A stretch of 64,000 nucleotides of DNA from Macrostomum hystrix (taxonomy: Eukaryota > Platyhelminthes > Macrostomidae). Each line of letters begins with the position of its first letter. Within the stretch, counting starts at the first letter, position 1. The notes beneath the pieces are model-generated. The model ran no database searches and had not been told where the DNA came from. It saw only the letters and a program-made list of their open reading frames with translations. Below, piece by piece: positions 1 to 9,908 of this stretch. The stretch is from positions 5,136,001-5,200,000 of the forward strand of contig CATNEN010000007.1 in the NCBI GenBank assembly GCA_950097015.1, read 5' to 3'. The position numbers were made by a program, and so were the translations under genes.

Positions 1-3000
1 GAGATCGACAAGCTGACCTTCCAAGAGATCGAGACAGCCCTGGTGTCCTACTTACAACCTCAGAAGCGCCTCATTGTCGCCGAAAGAACCGACTTTTTCT
101 CAATTCGTCAGAAAGCTGCTGAGCCGATAGCAGACTATTTAGCTCGCCTGAGGAAAGCAGCAACGCACTGCGCCTTTGACTCTCTGAAGGACTGCGCCAG
201 TCCCGCAGAGGAGCTGGTGCGGCTTGCTCTCATTTCTGGACTGTACAACCCTGAGCATCAACGGCGCATTCTCGGTGCAATGCAAACCAAGGATCAGACA
301 ATCTCGGAGATTGTTGACCTCATTCGAAGTTGTGAACAGATCAACACGTTTGTTCAAACCTGTAACTCGGTGCCCCCGGTAGGCCCGGCTGGCCCATTGT
401 CGCCGCCAGCCCAACATAATGCGGCCACTGACGAATCGGTGCACTACTCCAAAGGTGGACGGCCAACTTCCAATGGTCAGCGCATCGAGGGCTGCAAGTA
501 CTGTGGCGGATCCCATCACGCAGGCAAGTGCCCGGCATATGGCAAGACCTGTTCCAAGTGCTCCAAGCGCAACCACTTTGCTGCCGTATGCCGCTCTGCT
601 CTGACTAGCAAATCCGTACATCACGCGGATGTCCCATCCGATGCATCGATGACGCCCGAGCCCTCGAAGATCCTGCATCTTATGGACGTTGATCTGGTCA
701 ACGCAATCGAAGTTGCATCTGAGACACTTCTTGTAGACGGCGCCAAGGTACCAATGCAAGTGGATACCGGTGCATCCGTCTCCGTGCTTTCTAGCACAAT
801 CTGGGAGTCTCTGGGCAGGCCCCCACTGCAAAAGAGTCACCGACGCCTCGAGGCCTACGACGGCCACACCCTAAAGACTCTCGGCAAGCTGTGCTCTACC
901 GTTGAGATGCGGGGTAGGTTACACCCCGCCGAATTCGTCGTGGTTTCGTCTTTGAAGCCGTTCGGCCTCCTTGGCCGTGATCTTTTAGATTCCGACTCTC
1001 TCTTTCACACCAACTCTCAAGCTCCGAGCCCCACAGTTGCAGCTACAACGCTGCCCACCATCAAGGGCATCAAGGCACAGATGGAGCTGGTTGAAGGCGC
1101 TCGATCCCAGTTCTGCCGTGCTCGTCCGGTTCCAATCGCACTAGAGAAGCAAGTCAACGCAGAGTTGGACCGGCTGCAGCAGCTTGGCATCATCGAGCCT
1201 GTGGAGGGTCCTGTGAGCAACGCTTCTCCGGTCGTCTGGATCAAGAAGAAGGACGGGACGTTGCGCATGTGCGCCGATTACAAGGTCCATGTGAACGACA
1301 AAATAAAGCCAGAGTCATACCCTATTCCAAGCATCGAGCACCTCTTTGGCAAGTTAAAGAATGCCAAGAAGTTTGCCAAGATTGATCTGAGGTCGGCTTA
1401 CTGGCAGATCGAGCTGGACGAATCCGCCCAAGGCATCTCTATCATCAATACCTCGCGAGGCCTATACCGCGTCAAACGCCTTCAGATGGGCATGAAAAAC
1501 GCTTCATTCATTTTTCAACGCACAATGGAGAGCATCCTCTCCGACTTGAAGGGACTACTGATCTATCAAGACGACATCATGGTCTATGCTGAGAACGTTG
1601 AAGCACTCCAGAAGCGTCTGAAAGCAGTCAAAACGCGCCTGGCCGAAAAAAAGGTAACGGTCAATGAAGACAAATGTACAGGCATTTGCGATTCGATTTC
1701 ATTCCTTGGATTCGAAATTTCTGCCGCTGGAATTCGGCCCGATGATAAGCTCGTGGACAAAGTTTGCCACATCTCGACACCGAAGACCAAGAAGGAGATC
1801 GAGCAATTTCTCGGTCTGGTGAATTTCTTCGGCCGCTTGATTCCTGACTATTCCGCCAAGGTCGCCCCATTGAACGAACTGCGCAAGGCATCCACGCCGT
1901 TTGTCTGGTCTGAAGCATGTGCTCGCGCTTTCGAGAATCTCAAGAAGGAGATCTCATCACGACCAATAGTACAACCGTACAGCCTGGAGAAGGAGGTGAC
2001 CCTCACAACAGATGCCTCTAAAGGAGCGTTGGCAGGCGTTGTTACCCAGGAAGGACGCCCTGTAATCTTTATCTCTAGGACACTGTCCAAGGCCGAGACT
2101 AACTATTCCAACATTGAACGGGAAGCACTCGCCATCTTCTGGGCCGTCTGTCGCCTGAAACACTACCTCCAAGGCCGACGATTTACGGTACAGACGGATC
2201 ATCAGCCTCTTCTACGGCTTTTCGGTGGCAGCATACCAATGAGTTCATCGGCAAGAATCAGTCGCTGGGCCCTTTACCTGATGCAATTTGACTTTAGCGT
2301 GGTCTACGTTCCCGGATCGCGCATTCCGCATGCCGATGCGCTTTCTCGTCTGCCGTTTGATAATAACAGTCAAGACCCGGCCGACGCATTCGAGGCAATC
2401 AACTCAGTTGCCTTTGAATCCCCTACTATCAATCCTCGACGGATCGCTAGCGAACTTGATTCTGATCCACTGCTACAGCGCATCATACGTCGCGTACGCA
2501 ATGGCGACTGGCATAACTGCACACAAGCAGAGGCCGCTTTCAAGAGAAACGCAGCAGCTCTAACAATCGAGAACGGCCTCCTCTACATGCACCGGCGCGC
2601 ATTCATACCTCCGCGTCTCCGGAAAGAGGCCTTCGATGCGATTCACGACACTCATAGCGGTACTTCTGCCAGCTACCACCTCCTGGAGCTGTCCTGCTGG
2701 TGGCCCGGCATGCAGCGCGACGTGGAACGATTCGTGCGGCAGTGTGCTGCATGCAGCAGCCTGCGGCCCCGACTGCAGAAGTCCCGAGATGCTTGGCCAC
2801 CTGCTGATGCTCCATTTCAGCGCATCCACATGGACTGGGCCTTCGTGCCCGAGGTGGGCAACATTCTCATTGTAGTGGATTCCTATTCCGGATGGATTGA
2901 AGCCTTTCCATCCCGCGACAGGACGGCAGACAGGGTTATTTGCTCGTTACGTACTGTATTCACGAGATTTGGAGTCCCAGAGGTGGTGGTCTCCGACAAC

Positions 3001-3591
3001 GGACCGGAATTCACGTCTGATGCCCTGCTGTCCTGGCTGCATGCCAACGGCGCCCGAAAGATGGAAACCCCTCCCTACTCGCCACAATCTAATGGTGCGG
3101 CCGAGCGAGCAGTCCAAACTGTCAAGAGGGCCCTGCAGGCCTGGACACAGAGACTGACCCACTCTGACTTCATTGCGTTTTTGCAGAAGGTTCTGCTTCA
3201 CCACCGCAACTCGTCAGGTGCAAGGTCAAAGACACCGGCTGAGCTCGTGTTCGGTCGACGACTTCGCGTACCTGTTGTCTCGGCTTTCCAACAAGGTGAC
3301 CAGGTCGTATACAAGGCCACCGACCACACCCCGTCCCGAGGCGCAGAGTTCCTCATGACCCAAGGGCGCAACACATCCTGGTTGCTGACGGACGACAAAC
3401 TGCGTCTGGCAAGCAACAATCAGATTGCCCCGATGCTCTCACGCACTTCTGAGGACGACGAGGACGAAAGTCTGGAGCCGCCGGCAAACATGCCTCCCAA
3501 TGAAACCCCGACACCACCGGCTCCGGTGGCAGATCAAGTTCCGCGCAGGGGTGACCGAAATCGGCGACAGCCAGACCGATACACACCCTGA
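1..3591 (+). CDS. Ty3/Gypsy retrotransposon Gag-Pol polyprotein (5' truncated by window edge)
   Basis: One uninterrupted frame is open from base 1 to a TGA at 3589-3591, about 1,196 residues, so the true start lies upstream. Order: end of Gag; two CCHC-type zinc knuckles near residues 164-195; an aspartic protease with D-T-G-A near 254; reverse transcriptase with the Y-x-D-D box (YQDD) near 522; RNase H with T-D-A-S near 669; integrase with an HHCC zinc-binding region from about 882, then a D,D(35)E core with Asp near 944, Asp-Asn-Gly near 1000 and Glu near 1034. RT-RNaseH-INT order is diagnostic of Ty3/Gypsy. No envelope frame follows. Gag and Pol share one frame without a visible shift. No stop or frameshift is present, so the copy looks young. 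It makes the machinery for copying its own RNA into DNA and inserting it. It lies in the same direction as the polymerase gene after it. Confidence 0.95.
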   Translation, partial: EIDKLTFQEIETALVSYLQPQKRLIVAERTDFFSIRQKAAEPIADYLARLRKAATHCAFDSLKDCASPAEELVRLALISGLYNPEHQRRILGAMQTKDQTISEIVDLIRSCEQINTFVQTCNSVPPVGPAGPLSPPAQHNAATDESVHYSKGGRPTSNGQRIEGCKYCGGSHHAGKCPAYGKTCSKCSKRNHFAAVCRSALTSKSVHHADVPSDASMTPEPSKILHLMDVDLVNAIEVASETLLVDGAKVPMQVDTGASVSVLSSTIWESLGRPPLQKSHRRLEAYDGHTLKTLGKLCSTVEMRGRLHPAEFVVVSSLKPFGLLGRDLLDSDSLFHTNSQAPSPTVAATTLPTIKGIKAQMELVEGARSQFCRARPVPIALEKQVNAELDRLQQLGIIEPVEGPVSNASPVVWIKKKDGTLRMCADYKVHVNDKIKPESYPIPSIEHLFGKLKNAKKFAKIDLRSAYWQIELDESAQGISIINTSRGLYRVKRLQMGMKNASFIFQRTMESILSDLKGLLIYQDDIMVYAENVEALQKRLKAVKTRLAEKKVTVNEDKCTGICDSISFLGFEISAAGIRPDDKLVDKVCHISTPKTKKEIEQFLGLVNFFGRLIPDYSAKVAPLNELRKASTPFVWSEACARAFENLKKEISSRPIVQPYSLEKEVTLTTDASKGALAGVVTQEGRPVIFISRTLSKAETNYSNIEREALAIFWAVCRLKHYLQGRRFTVQTDHQPLLRLFGGSIPMSSSARISRWALYLMQFDFSVVYVPGSRIPHADALSRLPFDNNSQDPADAFEAINSVAFESPTINPRRIASELDSDPLLQRIIRRVRNGDWHNCTQAEAAFKRNAAALTIENGLLYMHRRAFIPPRLRKEAFDAIHDTHSGTSASYHLLELSCWWPGMQRDVERFVRQCAACSSLRPRLQKSRDAWPPADAPFQRIHMDWAFVPEVGNILIVVDSYSGWIEAFPSRDRTADRVICSLRTVFTRFGVPEVVVSDNGPEFTSDALLSWLHANGARKMETPPYSPQSNGAAERAVQTVKRALQAWTQRLTHSDFIAFLQKVLLHHRNSSGARSKTPAELVFGRRLRVPVVSAFQQGDQVVYKATDHTPSRGAEFLMTQGRNTSWLLTDDKLRLASNNQIAPMLSRTSEDDEDESLEPPANMPPNETPTPPAPVADQVPRRGDRNRRQPDRYTP

Positions 3592-3683
3592 CACTGTGAC
3601 GGTTGATATGTTGCCCTCCCGATAAGACTAACATAGCCACAAAAAAAATAGCCACATGCGCTCGTTGTTTTGTTTCATTTGAC

Positions 3684-3695
3684 TGGAGGGAGACA
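3684..3695 (+). promoter_or_regulatory. candidate polypurine tract
   Basis: The purine-rich stretch TGGAGGGAGACA sits directly before TGTTGTG. This is where plus-strand DNA synthesis of an LTR element would be primed. Weaker than a canonical run of A and G. Confidence 0.4.
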
Positions 3696-3911
3696 TGTTG
3701 TGCAGTGTCAAAGCAGCCCGGCCCTAACGGCTTTCTCTCTTCTTCTTCTGTCTATGGTCCCGTTAAGCTAAGCTTCGCCTCAACTGTTGCACCCCTTTTA
3801 CCCCCCCCCAAGCTAAACGTAAGAGTGACTACACGGCTTATTCGCACGCGCGGCTTTAACCCAAATACACTCGTTATATTCGCTATAAGAAGCTTCCTTT
3901 GAGTCTTGACA
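3696..3911 (+). repeat. candidate 3' LTR of the Gypsy element
   Basis: A 216-bp stretch starts TGTTGTG and ends TTGACA, giving the TG...CA ends typical of LTRs, and follows a purine tract. The inner part is C/T rich and has TATATTCGCTATAAG near its end. The matching 5' LTR is outside the window, so identity cannot be tested here. Confidence 0.5.
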
Positions 3912-4003
3912 GGATTAGGATCCTTTGGATTAGGATCCTTTGGATTAGAATATTTTGGATTATGATCCTTTGGATTAGGATCCTTTGGATTAGGATCCTT
4001 TGG
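3912..4003 (+). repeat. 15-bp minisatellite (GGATTAGGATCCTTT)
   Basis: About six copies, one degenerate (AGAATATTTT). It lies between the candidate LTR end and the splice acceptor of the polymerase exon, so it is probably intronic and may have been the insertion target. Confidence 0.85.
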
Positions 4004-4049
4004 AAAGTGATAGGGAAATTCTAATCTACCTGTAACTCGCTCAACTCAG

Positions 4050-6557
4050 GTTGCCAAGGAGAATGCAGAAGCTCCCACGGAGGCAGGTGCTGAGGCGGCT
4101 CCAGGAGCAGCCCAGGTGGATTCCGCTGAGCCAGACGCCACTCGTCTTGGCCGGGAGCGAGCCGACCTCATCCTGAGCGTCCTGCGCCGTCGGGAAGGCG
4201 AGTTTGTTCGCGTCCAGGTGATGCACAGCCGCCAGGTGTCGGTGGTGACCTGCGTCTATCGGCAGGCCGACCTTCGCTGCTCGGTGCGTCTGGGCAGTTG
4301 CGGCAGTCACAGGCGGGCCGCAGCCCTGCTCAACGGCCTCTCATCGCTGAGCGAAGCCTTCCGCCTGCTGACTGTGGTCACGCGAGAGTGGGCGCTGTCC
4401 CGCCAGCTCATCCGCAGGAAGGGAGCTCTGACGGGATACGCCGTGGCTCTGCTGGTGCTGTTCCACATGGAGCAGGGTAAGACCTACTGTGCTCACTTTG
4501 GCCTTGACCCGTCAACTGGCTTATCACTGGCCCATCACCTGTCATTCCTTCGAACCGTCAACTGGCTTATCACTGGCCCATCACCTGTCATTCCTTCGAA
4601 CCGTCAACTGGCTTATCACTGGCCCATCACCTGTCATTCCTTCGACCTGTCAACTGGCTTATCACTGGCCCATCACCTGTCATTCCTTCGACCTGTCAAC
4701 TGGCTTATCACTGGCCCATCACCTGTCATTCCTTCGACCTGTCAACTGGCTTATCACTGGCCCATCACCTGTCATCCATTTATCCCGTTAACTTTTAATC
4801 CCTTTAACCCGTCGAATCCCGCTATTGATCCATCGCTCCCATTTCAACAATCCCCAGGCGGTCTGGTCCCGCCGTCCGTAGTTCGCGCCCTGGCCCGCGG
4901 CCACCGCAAGTCCGAAGTGTCAGAAGCGCTGCGCAAATGGCAGCCGGAGCCGCTGAGCACAGAGCAGCTGGGAGAGCAGTTCTGCGGCCTAGTCCGCCTC
5001 TACGCCACCATCGGCTTCTTCGCTTCCAGCGCAGTCTGCGTGCTGACTGGCCGTCTCCTGGACCGCGGCGGCAGAGACGACCCGTTCCCGGGCGCTCGGG
5101 TCAGCCTGCCCTGCCCGGTGTCCGGCGAGAATGTCGGCCGCACCTACTCGCGAGTGTCCGAGCCTGAGGAGCCGTTCTTCAGGACCGCGCTGAATCTGGC
5201 CAAGGACCACGACCTGTTCACCGCCTGCTTCACCCGCAACTTGGACGGCATGCGGAAGGCTAAACTGGTGCAGCAGCTGCCCGCGTTCAGGTGGGCACCG
5301 AGCTCACAGCCTGTGGCTCGATGGCTTTCTAACCCTGTGTTCTGCCTAACAGAGTTCTCCATCCTGTCTAACAGTTTCCCAGTGTTCTCCATCCTGTCTA
5401 ACAGTGTTCTCCATCCTGTCTAACAGTGTTCTCCATCCTGTCTAACAGTGTTCTCCATCCTGTCTAACAGTGTTCTCCATCCTGTCTAACAGTGTTCTCC
5501 ATCCTGTCTAACAGTGTTCTCCATCCTGTCTAACAGTGTTTCCTGTCTCCATCCTGTAATCCAATTGGCCAGCTATTCCTCTCAGTGATCCCATTCGCAT
5601 TCCCCAATCCCACTGGCCAGGCGCCTGGAGGAGCAGAATCTCGTGCCGCCGATGCAACGCCTGGTGGAGCGGGTCCAGCGCACCCTGCAGAACCGCGGCC
5701 GCTCTGGCTACGAAAAATTCGCCGGCCGTCTGGCGGCTGCCGCCTCCGGCAACGAGGCCGCGCCCAACAACTCGTCACCACCGCAGCAGCAGAAGCAGCA
5801 GCCTCAGTACCATCAGCAGCAGCAGCCTCAGTACCGTCAGCAGCGGCAGCAGCAGGCCGGAGTCCCAGCGGCGCCTCGATTTCGCGCCTCTTCGTCGCCG
5901 AAGCAGCTCGTTCGCCCGCAGCCGCTGGCATTTTACCGAGAAATTCCTCGCCCTCCGCGACCCGTGCTGCGACTGCCGCGTAGCTGCAGCGGCGGCGGAC
6001 GCGCCAAGGTGTCCAGATCGAAGTCCGGCGACCGTCCCGCCCTAGCTCAGGCGCAGAAGAAGCCGAGGTCTAAGCGCGGCGGTCGTCATGCCAACAAGCC
6101 GCGGTCCAAGTCGGAAGTGGCCGCTTCGAAGAGTGCCAAGGCTGAAGCAGCCAGTGAGCAGCCAGCAGAGGCGGTAAAAGAGGAAGCCATTGAGAAGCCG
6201 ACTGAGGAAGCCCAGAAGGTGGCTGAGGGCATCGTGAAGGCTGCAAAGCCAGTAGCTGAAGTCGCTGCTGAGTCAGTCGTTGAAGTCAAGCCTTCGGTTC
6301 CTTCTTCGACCTCCGCCGAGGTCAAGCGGGCCACCTTCGCTTCCATCGCAGCCAAGTCGATGTCGGCTTCGGCCAGCGCAGCTCCTGACTCCGCTGACAG
6401 ACGCCCGCTGGCTGTGAATAACCGGGCCGACTGTCAGCCGGCTGCATCGTCTCAGTCGCTTCCCCAGCAGCAGCGGCAAGCCTCGCAGAAGCCGCAGCAG
6501 TCGTCCTCAGCCAACGGTCCGCGATCCTATGCCCGTGCGGTCTCCGGCAGTCGCTAA
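4050..6557 (+). CDS. noncanonical poly(A)/U polymerase (MTPAP/TUTase-like), 3' exons
   Basis: Three joined exons: 4050-4476, 4858-5290, 5621-6557. The acceptor is CTCAACTCAG before 4050; donors are CAGG|GTAAGA and TTCAG|GTGGGC; acceptors TCCCCAG and GGCCAG. Phases match (1, then 2), joining E-Q-G-G-L-V-P-P and A-F-R-R-L-E-E. The family adds A or U to RNA 3' ends. Visible are the end of the nucleotidyltransferase fold, a poly(A)-polymerase-associated helical region (R-E-W-A-L-S-R, then G-Y-A-V-A-L-L-V-L-F) and an E-N-V-G-R segment, followed by a long Q-, A- and K-rich basic tail. Spacing matches mitochondrial poly(A) polymerase best. The position where relatives carry the third catalytic Asp reads L-R-C-S-V, with Ser instead. 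The N-terminal exons with the first two Asp must lie beyond the Gypsy element, left of the window. Confidence 0.7.
4507..4785 (+). repeat. 46-bp minisatellite in polymerase intron
   Basis: About six near-identical copies of a 46-bp unit containing CAACTGGCTTATCACTGGCC and ATCACCTGTCATTCC. It fills most of the 381-nt intron 4477-4857. The intron length is a multiple of three and stop-free, so intron retention would keep the frame. Confidence 0.95.
5340..5545 (+). repeat. 22-bp minisatellite in polymerase intron
   Basis: About nine copies of a 22-bp unit (CTGTCTAACAGTGTTCTCCA plus TC). It occupies most of intron 5291-5620. Its CTAACAG core recurs in the separate array at 7636. Confidence 0.95.
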
Positions 6558-7635
6558 GCTGAGTGAAGAGGCTGACGGGACAGGCACTCTGACTGACCTG
6601 CTAGTGATTGCGAGTGATTGCGCTGTTTGTTGTCTTTTTCTGCACCCACCCCTCCTCGAGTTCACTGCTCTGCCGCTCTCTGAATCATGAAATAAGAAGC
6701 TGCGTTTATTTCAATTATCCTCCGATGAAGGGGCTCGTTAACTGTTTCCAATGCCTCGCATGCGAGTACTTTCACTTGCACATTGTGCGCAGGAGCTGTA
6801 TGTTTATTGTGCTCACAGTAGCTGTATGTTTATAGTGCTCACATTTGCCCACTTTCCAGTGCAATGTAAGCCTGCCCGCCAAATGTATTTCTGCTTTTAT
6901 CATTTACTTTCTCTCTCTACAGAATCTACTCAGTGGAAGGCATTTCAGCTGCTCAGCGTCTGCTAAGTTTTTAAGGGATGCAGTTTAGTTTTGTTTATTT
7001 TTTCTCGTTTTTTGACAGCTTTACTGACTATCGCCAATGCTAGCAATCTGACTACTTACATCAGTAGTGTGTCGGTGTTTTGGATTGTGTCTATTGTGAA
7101 TCGGATTCTCCTATTAGCTCAGCGGTGCTGTTCTCAGATGCGCATTTTGTGTTAACGAATCGATTTTCAATGCTGCTAACCTGGCTGACAATGAGGCTTC
7201 CTGCTTTTCTGCTTTTTATTATAATTTAATTATCTGCTGATTTCTGCTCACCTGACTCACCTTTACCGACCCTCCATTGCGTGTCTATTTTCAAGTCTTC
7301 CTCTGAATTCGAAAGCTGTTCTCACTGCTCAACTGTCGATTACTCCCTTGCATCCCTATCTTATCTGTTGTTTGTTTGCCACCTGAGCTTTGTGGCATTC
7401 TCCAGCTCGCTAATTGGTGCTGACCCACCCACCTGATGCTGCTGTGTGAGTTTGGCTTATTTATTATTTTAATTGCAACCTGCGTGTGACTTAATTTAAT
7501 AATTTTGCTACAAAACTGCCCCCCTCTGTTTAATCTGAACAAGTTTTTTTCTAAATTAACTTCATTTATAAGGAAAATCAATCCGAGTTTCTGTCTTTCA
7601 AATGCCTTCTTCATTTTTTTCTGGTGACTGGTGAC
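6558..7635. other. 3' flank of the polymerase gene, no gene seen
   Basis: T-rich sequence after the polymerase stop codon, presumably 3' UTR then spacer. No clear AATAAA was found close to the stop. A 126-codon minus-strand frame at 7291-7671 has no recognisable domain and runs into a repeat, so it is not called. Confidence 0.5.
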
Positions 7636-8015
7636 AGGTAACTGTTCACTATCTAAAGGGTAACTGTTCACTGTCTAACAGGTAACTGTTCACTGTCTAA
7701 CAGGTGACTGTTCACTGTCTAACAGGTAACTGTTCACTGTCTAACAGGTGACTGTTCACTGTCTAACAGGTAACTGTTCACTGTCTAACAGGTAACTGTT
7801 CACTGTCTAACAGGTGACTGTTCACTGTCTAACAGGTAACTGTTCACTGTCTAACAGGTAATTGTTCCCTATCTAACAGGTGACTGTTCTCTGTCTAACA
7901 GGTGACTGTTCACTGTCTAACAGGTGACTGTTCTCTGTCTAATAGGTAATTTTACCCTGTCTAACAGGTGACTGTTCACTGTCTAACAGGTGACTGTTCA
8001 CAGTCTAACAGGTAA
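7636..8015 (+). repeat. 22-bp minisatellite with splice-site-like core
   Basis: About 17 copies of a 22-bp unit, CTAACAGGTAACTGTTCACT plus GT, with G/A variation giving GTAACT or GTGACT. Every unit juxtaposes an acceptor-like CTAACAG and a donor-like GTRACT. It directly abuts the next array. Confidence 0.95.
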
Positions 8016-8032
8016 CATGTTTCCTATACTCT

Positions 8033-9108
8033 TTGCCATGCCCTATGTTCCCTACCCTCTGCCAATCCCTATGTTCCCCACCCTCTGCCAATCCCTATGT
8101 TCCCCACCCTCTACCAATCCCTATGTTCCCCACTCTCTGCCAATCCCTATGTTCCCCACCCTCTGCCAATCCCTATGTTCCCCACCCTCTGCCAATCCCT
8201 ATGTTCCCCACCCTCTACCAATCCCAATGTTCCTACCCTCTGCCAATCCCTATGTTCCCCACCCTCTACCAATCCCAATGTTCCCCACCCTCTGCCAATC
8301 CCAATGTTCCCCACCCTCTGCCAATCCATATGTTCCCCACCCTCTGCCAATCCCTATGTTCCCCACCCTCTACCAATCCCAATGTTCCTCACCCTCTGCC
8401 AATCCCAATGTTCCCCACCCTCTACCAATCCATATGTTCCCCACCCTCTGCCAATCCCTATGTTCCCCACCCTCTACCAATCCATATGTTCCCCACCCTC
8501 TGCCAATCCCTATGTTCCTCACCCTCTACCAATCCCTATGTTCCTCACCCTCTGCCAATCCCTATGTTCTCCACCCTCTACCAATCCATATGTTCCCCAC
8601 CCTCTGCCAATCCCTATGTTCCCCACCCTCTACCAATCCATATGTTCCCCACCCTCTGCCAATCCCTATGTTCCTCACCCTCTACCAATCCCTATGTTCC
8701 TCACCCTCTGCCAATCCCTATGTTCCCCACCCTCTACCAATCCCTATGTTCCTCACCCTCTACCAATCCCTATGTTCCTCACCCTCTGCCAATCCCTATG
8801 TTCCTCACCCTCTACCAATCCCTATGTTCCCCACCCTCTGCCAATCCCTATGTTCCCCACCCTCTGCCAATCCCTATGTTCCTCACCCTCTACCAATCCC
8901 TATGTTCCCCACCCTCTACCAATCCCTATGTTCCCCACCCTCTGCCAATCCCTATGTTCCCCACCCTCTGCCAATCCCTATGTTCCCCACCCTCTGCCAA
9001 TCCCTATGTTCCTCACCCTCTGCCAATCCCTATGTTCCCCACCCTCTGCCAATCCCTATGTTCCCCACCCTCTGCCAATCCCTATGTTCCCCACCCTCTG
9101 CCAATCCG
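8033..9108 (+). repeat. 26-bp minisatellite
   Basis: About 41 copies of a 26-bp unit containing CCAATCCCTATGTTCCCCAC and CCTCTG, with G/A, T/A and C/T variants. The period is not a multiple of three and the unit lacks stops, so all three plus frames are open for 370-395 codons. These frames are by-products, not genes. Confidence 0.97.
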
Positions 9109-9220
9109 TGCACGTTCGCGAAAGAATCAGTCACAAAGAGCCACAGATGAAAAAAGCGAAAGATTGGAAGAGAAAAAATTACTCGCAGAATATTGGTTTT
9201 CAACTTCTATTTCAAACTAA

Positions 9221-9510
9221 GTAACTTCAATTTCGCCCGGCGGCTCTCCGGCTGGCGTTAGTAACTTCAATTTCGCCCGGCGGCTCTCCGGCTGGCGTTA
9301 GTAACTTCAATTTCGCCCGGCGGCTCTCCGGCTGGCGTTAGTAACTTCAATTTCGCCCGGCGGCTCTCCGGCTGGCGTTAGTAACTTCAATTTCGCCCGG
9401 CGGCTCTCCGGCTGGCGTTAGTAACTTCAATTTCGCCCGGCGGCTCTCCGGCTGGCGTTAGTAACTTCAATTTCGCCCGGCGGCTCTCCGGCTGGCGTTA
9501 GTAACTTCAA
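9221..9510 (+). repeat. 40-bp perfect minisatellite
   Basis: Seven identical 40-bp copies, starting GTAACTTCAATTTCGCCCGG, plus a 10-bp partial copy. Absence of divergence points to very recent amplification or assembly slippage. It abuts the kinase-like sequence on the minus strand, just where the catalytic loop would be expected. Confidence 0.97.
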
Positions 9511-9840
9511 GGCTGTGGCCCGAGGCGAGGCCAGCTCCGTGATGATGCAGAGCTCAGCCGATGTAGTCTCGCTACTCAGGAACTGGATGATGTTCGGATG
9601 CGACACCTTCTTGAGGATCTCAACGCCACGCTTTTTTCATGCTCAATGGCTCTGCTCACATCCTCCGAGTTGTTGCCCTTTGTCAGCTTGACAACTTTGA
9701 CAGCCACGATCTGAAACTGGTCAGTGAGTGCCTTGAAAACCTTGCCGATCGCTCCCTGACCAATAAGCTGCTTCTTGTCGCCTTCCATGATGAACTTCAA
9801 GCTGTCAAAGCTCGGGTCCAGCGGCTTCGACCTCCTGAAG
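9511..9840 (-). pseudogene. protein kinase N-lobe fragment, frameshifted
   Basis: Read on the minus strand from a possible acceptor (TTGCACCTTCAG) at 9841. The sequence gives a glycine loop I-G-Q-G-A-I-G-K-V, the V-A-V-K lysine motif, then, after a one-base shift at a run of six A's (plus 9631-9636), V-E-I-L-K-K-V-S-H-P-N-I-I-Q-F-L and a hinge C-I-I-T-E-L-A. These are the ATP-binding half of a Ser/Thr or Tyr kinase. The frame then enters the 40-bp array: no HRD, DFG or C-lobe follows and no good donor is visible. The one-base shift could be a homopolymer sequencing error, but the missing C-lobe argues for a dead or truncated copy. Confidence 0.6.
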
Positions 9841-9861
9841 GTGCAAGACATGAAATATTAC

Positions 9862-9880
9862 TTTATTACGAGGCTTTATT
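9862..9880 (-). terminator. two AATAAA poly(A) signals
   Basis: On the minus strand AATAAAG occurs twice, 13 bp apart, about 30-45 nt after the stop codon at 9909 of the ankyrin-like sequence. This suggests its transcript ended here, before the kinase-like sequence. Confidence 0.5.
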
Positions 9881-9908
9881 ACAGAATGTATGGTCATTGC
9901 ATAGGCAG

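Larger units (their letters stand above)
1..3911 (+). mobile_element. Ty3/Gypsy LTR retrotransposon, partial
   Basis: The element runs from beyond the left edge through the polyprotein frame to a candidate 3' LTR. The right boundary is placed at the CA ending TCTTGACA at 3911, where a 15-bp GGATTAGGATCCTTT array begins. Without the 5' LTR or the target-site duplication the boundary is provisional. Confidence 0.75.

Noticed and set aside
43-43. Start of the Gypsy polyprotein at GTG 43
   Set aside because: The frame is open back to base 1, so the real start is outside the window.
139-867. 242-codon minus-strand frame
   Set aside because: Shadow of the Gypsy polyprotein with no domain of its own.
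7990-9224. Three overlapping 375-395-codon plus frames
   Set aside because: A 26-bp stop-free repeat opens all three frames; no domain, start context or flanking coding sequence.
4507-9510. CRISPR-like array
   Set aside because: Units are contiguous with no unique spacers; the genome is clearly eukaryotic.
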